8,380 bases of DNA from Lachnospiraceae bacterium UBA3287 (lineage in GTDB: Bacteria; Bacillota; Clostridia; Lachnospirales; Lachnospiraceae): positions 1 through 8,380 of the forward strand of contig DETN01000053.1 in NCBI GenBank assembly GCA_002362155.1, read 5' to 3'. A program made the translations under genes and the position numbers. The notes under the pieces were generated by a model that saw only the letters and a list, made by a program, of their open reading frames with translations, had not been told where the DNA came from and ran no database searches. Positions 5,605 through 8,380 of the stretch are shown one piece after another. The first letter of the stretch is position 1, and each line of letters starts with the position of its first letter.

Positions 5605-6780
5605 GCATCAGAAGGAAAAGAAAAGGTACTGGCCGGTTTTGCTGAGAGCTTCGGTGACACCGAAGGCGTCAGAGTCTTTTTTGCCCCCGGCAGAGTCAAC
5701 CTGATCGGCGAGCACACAGACTATAACGGAGGACACGTCTTCCCCTGCGCCCTGGACATCGGCTGCTACGCCGCAGTCAGAAAGAGAGAGGACAGGACCC
5801 TCCGCTTTGCATCCGTCAACATCCCCAGGGCCGGCATCACGGAAGTGGAGATCGACGACCTGGACAGCGCCAGGACCGGCAAGTGGGCCGACTATCCCAA
5901 GGGAGTGGTCTGGGCCTTCGAAGGCAGAGGCTTCAAACTGGACAGGGGCTTTGACATGGCCATCTACGGCGACATCCCCAACGGGGCGGGCCTTTCTTCC
6001 TCCGCAGCCCTTGAAGTGGTCACGGGCTATGCCCTCAGGGCCCTCTACGGCTTCGACCAGGTGACCAACCAGGATCTGGCTTTCATCGGCCAGTATTCCG
6101 AGAACAACTACAACGGCATGAACTGCGGCATCATGGACCAGTTCGCATCCGCCATGGGAAAAGAGAACAACGCCATCTTCCTGGATACCAACACCATGGT
6201 CTTCGAGTACGCCCCCGTAAAGCTGGACGGCATGAAGCTGGTGATCACCAACACCAACAAGAAGCACTCCCTGGTGGATTCCGAATACAACGCCAGAAGA
6301 GCCCAGTGCGCCCAGGCCCTGAAGGACATGCAGGCCAGATATGACATCAAGGCTCTCGGCGAACTGTCCATCGAAGAGTTCGAAGAAGGCAAGGACCTGA
6401 TCACGGATCCCGTCTGCAGGAGAAGAGCAAAGCACGCGGTCTATGAGAACCAGAGGACCATCCAGGCCGTACAGGCCCTCAAGGACGGGGACATCGAAAA
6501 GTTCGGCAAGCTCATGAACCAGTCCCACGTTTCCCTCAGGGACGACTATGAGACCTCCTGCCCCGAGGCGGACATCCTGGCCGAGGAAGCCTGGAAACTT
6601 CCCGGCGTTCTGGGCAGCAGGATCACCGGCGGCGGCTTCGGCGGCTGCACCGTTTCCATCGTAAAGAACGAGGAAGTGCAGGAGTTCATCGACAGGATCG
6701 GCCCCGTCTACAGGGAGAAGGTAGGCTACGACGCCAGCTTCTATCTGCTGGGCATCGGCAACGGCCCCTGCGAACTGTAA
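5602..6780 (+). CDS. galK: Galactokinase
   Basis: Galactokinase phosphorylates alpha-D-galactose at C1 with ATP, the first committed step of the Leloir pathway in the cytoplasm. The 392-residue length is standard. The GHMP kinase signatures are all present: the galactokinase motif GRVNLIGEHTDYNGG at 30-44, the ATP-binding PNGAGLSSSAA at 126-136, MNCGIMDQFAS at 173-183 with the expected catalytic Asp179, and GGGFGG at 343-348 near the C-terminus. It has its own promoter and terminator, and neither galT, galE nor a galactosidase lies next to it in this window, so the rest of the pathway must be elsewhere. Arginine codons are strongly skewed: 21 of 22 are AGA or AGG, unlike the mixed use in nth and in ilvE. 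Function is very sure; sugar preference is taken from the family. Confidence 0.97.
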   Translation: MASEGKEKVLAGFAESFGDTEGVRVFFAPGRVNLIGEHTDYNGGHVFPCALDIGCYAAVRKREDRTLRFASVNIPRAGITEVEIDDLDSARTGKWADYPKGVVWAFEGRGFKLDRGFDMAIYGDIPNGAGLSSSAALEVVTGYALRALYGFDQVTNQDLAFIGQYSENNYNGMNCGIMDQFASAMGKENNAIFLDTNTMVFEYAPVKLDGMKLVITNTNKKHSLVDSEYNARRAQCAQALKDMQARYDIKALGELSIEEFEEGKDLITDPVCRRRAKHAVYENQRTIQAVQALKDGDIEKFGKLMNQSHVSLRDDYETSCPEADILAEEAWKLPGVLGSRITGGGFGGCTVSIVKNEEVQEFIDRIGPVYREKVGYDASFYLLGIGNGPCEL

Positions 6781-6789
6781 AGATAACTT

Positions 6790-6812
6790 CCCGGGCGGAG
6801 GATCCGCCGGGG
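6790..6812 (+). repeat. Hairpin just after the galK stop
   Basis: CCC (6790-6792) and GGCGGA (6794-6799) pair with TCCGCC (6803-6808) and GGG (6810-6812) around a GGA loop, with one G-G mismatch. There is no T-run, so by itself it is not a terminator. It may protect the 3' end of the galK message. Confidence 0.5.
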
Positions 6813-6838
6813 ACACAGTGCAACTGATTTATAATGAG

Positions 6839-6886
6839 CGCGGCATGCTGCAGACTGATGCATGCCGCGTTTGTTTTATTGTTTTT
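6839..6886 (+). terminator. Intrinsic terminator of galK
   Basis: A perfect 10-base stem (CGCGGCATGC at 6839-6848 with GCATGCCGCG at 6860-6869) encloses an 11-base loop and is followed directly by the T-rich tract TTTGTTTTATTGTTTTT. This is a strong rho-independent terminator on the plus strand that separates galK from nth. Confidence 0.93.
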
Positions 6887-6924
6887 AACGTTTTGTCATT
6901 TATATCTGCCAGGGGAGGTGCTTC

Positions 6925-7632
6925 ATGCAGAATCAGGAAAAACTTGACAGGGTACAGGAAGACGGCATGACCATCCGGGAGAGGCTCCGGATCATCCTGC
7001 CGGAGCTGGATGCGCGCTACGGCACGGACCTTCATACCTATCTGGAGTTCAACAGGGAAAAGCCCTGGCAGCTCCTTTTTTCCACCATCCTTTCGGCCCA
7101 GTGCACCGACGCCCGGGTCAACATGGTCACAAAAGACCTCTTTGTCAAATATCCGGACCTCCAGGCATTTGCGGAGGCGGACCTTAAGGAGATGGAAGAG
7201 GACATCCATTCCACAGGCTTTTACCACCATAAGGCAAAGAGCCTGATCGGGGCGGCAGAAAAGCTCCTTTCCGACTACGGCGGGGTCCTGCCCTCCTCCA
7301 TAGAGGATCTGACCAGCCTTCCGGGCGTGGGCAGAAAGACCGCAAACGTGGTCCGGGGCAACGTCTTCGGGCAAAGCTCCATCGTGGTGGACACCCATGT
7401 GAAGCGGGTTGCAAAGCGCCTCGGCCTTACGGACCAGACCGATCCCGTGAAGGTGGAATATGATCTTATGGAGGTCCTGCCCGAGGACCACTGGATCCTC
7501 ATAAACCTCCAGGGCATAGCCCTGGGAAGGGAGATCTGCAAAGCGCCCAAGGCAAGGTGCAGCGAGTGTTTCCTCCGGAAAGGCTGCCGTCAGTACCGCC
7601 TGGAGCATGCCGAAAGCGGGGAAAAGGGCTGA
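6925..7632 (+). CDS. nth: Endonuclease III (DNA glycosylase/AP lyase)
   Basis: Endonuclease III removes oxidised pyrimidines from DNA and nicks the resulting abasic site, in base excision repair. The 235-residue protein shows LLFSTILSAQCTDARVN at 50-66, the helix-hairpin-helix LPGVGRKTANVV at 132-143 with catalytic Lys138, VDTHVKRV at 155-162 with catalytic Asp156, and a 4Fe-4S cluster signature Cys205-x6-Cys212-x2-Cys215-x5-Cys221 at the C-terminus. The ATG at 6925 is preceded by GGGGAGG six bases upstream. The first 14 residues go beyond the core start (MTIRERL at 15), but the ribosome binding site favours 6925. No convincing promoter was found between the galK terminator and this gene, so its transcription start is unresolved. 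No clear terminator follows it. Function is very sure. Confidence 0.96.
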   Translation: MQNQEKLDRVQEDGMTIRERLRIILPELDARYGTDLHTYLEFNREKPWQLLFSTILSAQCTDARVNMVTKDLFVKYPDLQAFAEADLKEMEEDIHSTGFYHHKAKSLIGAAEKLLSDYGGVLPSSIEDLTSLPGVGRKTANVVRGNVFGQSSIVVDTHVKRVAKRLGLTDQTDPVKVEYDLMEVLPEDHWILINLQGIALGREICKAPKARCSECFLRKGCRQYRLEHAESGEKG

Positions 7633-7690
7633 AAAGGCCCTGTTCCTGCCAAAAAAGAAGCGGATTTTTCAATCTGCCTCCTAAAAATAC

Positions 7691-7719
7691 TGGAAAAATA
7701 CGAAAGGCCGATTTATAAT
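7691..7719 (+). promoter_or_regulatory. Candidate promoter of ilvE
   Basis: TGGAAA (7691-7696) is followed by 17 bases and a perfect TATAAT (7714-7719). The leader would be about 80 bases long. A second TATAAT at 7769-7774 has no matching -35. The stretch 7633-7690 before it is AT-rich and holds only weak possible hairpins, with no clear nth terminator. Confidence 0.55.
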
Positions 7720-7774
7720 AGCTAAAGTTTTATCGCTGTAAAGGATTAGTCCGATGAATCGGACCGATTATAAT
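7708..7774. repeat. Cluster of CCGAT elements and overlapping palindromes before ilvE
   Basis: CCGAT occurs on the plus strand at 7708, 7751 and 7764 and on the minus strand at 7758-7762. Two of them lead straight into TATAAT (7708-7719 and 7764-7774). GTCCGA/TCGGAC (7749-7764) form an inverted repeat with a TGAA loop, and AATCGG/CCGATT (7757-7769) form a second one that shares an arm. These are candidate operator sites or alternative leader hairpins. No T-box or other riboswitch signature was seen. Confidence 0.5.
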
Positions 7775-7805
7775 TATGTTTCAAGTATCAGGAGGACATT
7801 GACAA

Positions 7806-8380
7806 ATGGAAAAGAAGAATCTTGACTGGGGCAACCTTGGATTTGCCTATCATGTGACAGATTACCGCTATGTTTCCATGTTCCAGAACGGCGCATGGGA
7901 CGACGGTGCTCTGATTACAGACGATAAGATCGTCATGAGCGAAGACGCAGGCGTACTTCACTATTCCCAGTCTGTATTTGAAGGACTGAAGGCGTATGAG
8001 ACCGAGGACGGCCACATCGTATGCTTCCGCCCCGACCTGAACGCATCCAGAATGGCTGATTCCGCAGCCCGTCTTGAAATGCCCGCCTTCCCCGAAGACC
8101 GTTTCGTGGATGCTGTGGTAGAGACCGTCAAGGCCAACGCCGCATGGGTCCCCCCTTACGGCTCCGGCGCTACTTTATATGTCAGGCCCATGATGTTCGG
8201 CATCAGCCCCGTCATCGGCGTCAAGCCCGCTGACGACTACATGTTCCGTATCTTCGTTACCCCCGTAGGCCCTTACTTCAAGGGCGGCGCAAAGCCCATC
8301 TACGTCCGTGTTTCCGATTTCGACCGTGCGGCCCCCAGAGGAACAGGCCACATCAAGGCCGGCCTCAACTATGCCATGAG
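7806..8380 (+). CDS. ilvE: Branched-chain amino acid aminotransferase (class IV), C-terminus beyond window
   Basis: The first 191 codons are visible; the frame runs off the right edge without a stop. IlvE is a pyridoxal phosphate enzyme that swaps the amino group between glutamate and the keto acids of leucine, isoleucine and valine, the last step of their synthesis and the first of their breakdown. Visible family features are HYSQSVFEGLKAYE at about 52-65, FRPDLNASRMADSAARLEMP at 74-93, LYVRPMMFG at 124-132, VTPVGPYFKGG at 151-161, and GTGHIKAGLNYAM at the edge with the PLP-binding lysine as Lys184. This is the type II (Firmicute/mitochondrial-like) form. The ATG at 7806 follows AGGAGG (7790-7795) by ten bases. 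Seven of its ten visible arginine codons are CGT or CGC, unlike galK, which fits a highly expressed gene. Function is very sure. Confidence 0.95.
   Translation, partial: MEKKNLDWGNLGFAYHVTDYRYVSMFQNGAWDDGALITDDKIVMSEDAGVLHYSQSVFEGLKAYETEDGHIVCFRPDLNASRMADSAARLEMPAFPEDRFVDAVVETVKANAAWVPPYGSGATLYVRPMMFGISPVIGVKPADDYMFRIFVTPVGPYFKGGAKPIYVRVSDFDRAAPRGTGHIKAGLNYAM

Noticed and set aside
5608..6816. Minus-strand open frame of 402 codons opposite galK
   Set aside because: Antisense shadow of galK with all its kinase motifs on the other strand; low-complexity Gly/Val/Ala-rich translation and no start signal.
7726..7805. T-box or other amino-acid riboswitch in the ilvE leader
   Set aside because: The leader is about 80 bases, too short for a T-box, and no T-box core sequence or terminator hairpin with a T-run is present.
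7788..8015. Minus-strand open frame of 75 codons opposite the start of ilvE
   Set aside because: Shadow of ilvE; no ribosome binding site and no recognisable product.

Overview
The window looks like ordinary chromosomal DNA from a fairly GC-rich Firmicute, most likely a gut-type Clostridium relative such as a Lachnospiraceae member. Support for this: strong GGAGG ribosome binding sites, TTGACA/TATAAT-type promoters, heavy AGG/AGA arginine use in several genes, a TTG start, and typical clostridial families (DegV, AlgI-like MBOAT, type II branched-chain aminotransferase). The genus cannot be fixed from the sequence. No mobile element, CRISPR array, rRNA or tRNA was seen.

Minus-strand block, 4505 to 1. 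A good extended -10 promoter (4477-4505) drives four closely packed genes: an MBOAT O-acyltransferase (4445-3000), a membrane-anchored SGNH-type partner protein starting at a TTG (2998-1580), an RlmI-like 23S rRNA methyltransferase (1558-308), and a GNAT acetyltransferase (295-1) cut by the window edge. Gaps are 1, 21 and 12 bases, so this is probably one operon. The first two genes form a cell-surface polymer O-acylation pair of the AlgI/AlgJ or DltB/DltD kind. The last two are housekeeping or modification enzymes with no obvious link to them.

Plus-strand block, 4521 to 8380. A divergent promoter drives a DegV/FakB-type fatty-acid-binding protein (4615-5472). Galactokinase galK (5602-6780) follows with its own promoter, which is embedded in a large nested inverted repeat, and ends at a strong intrinsic terminator (6839-6886). 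Then come endonuclease III nth (6925-7632) and a branched-chain aminotransferase ilvE (7806-8380, cut by the window edge), which has an AT-rich control region with repeated CCGAT elements. These four appear to be separate single-gene transcription units or nearly so.

Nothing here is clearly a new system. The items most worth a second look are the C-terminal domain of the SGNH protein, which resembles an interleukin-like EMT inducer (FAM3-type) fold in altered order; the nested inverted repeat at the galK promoter; the CCGAT cluster before ilvE; and the perfect palindrome in the DegV leader. All intergenic stretches are shorter than 300 bases.
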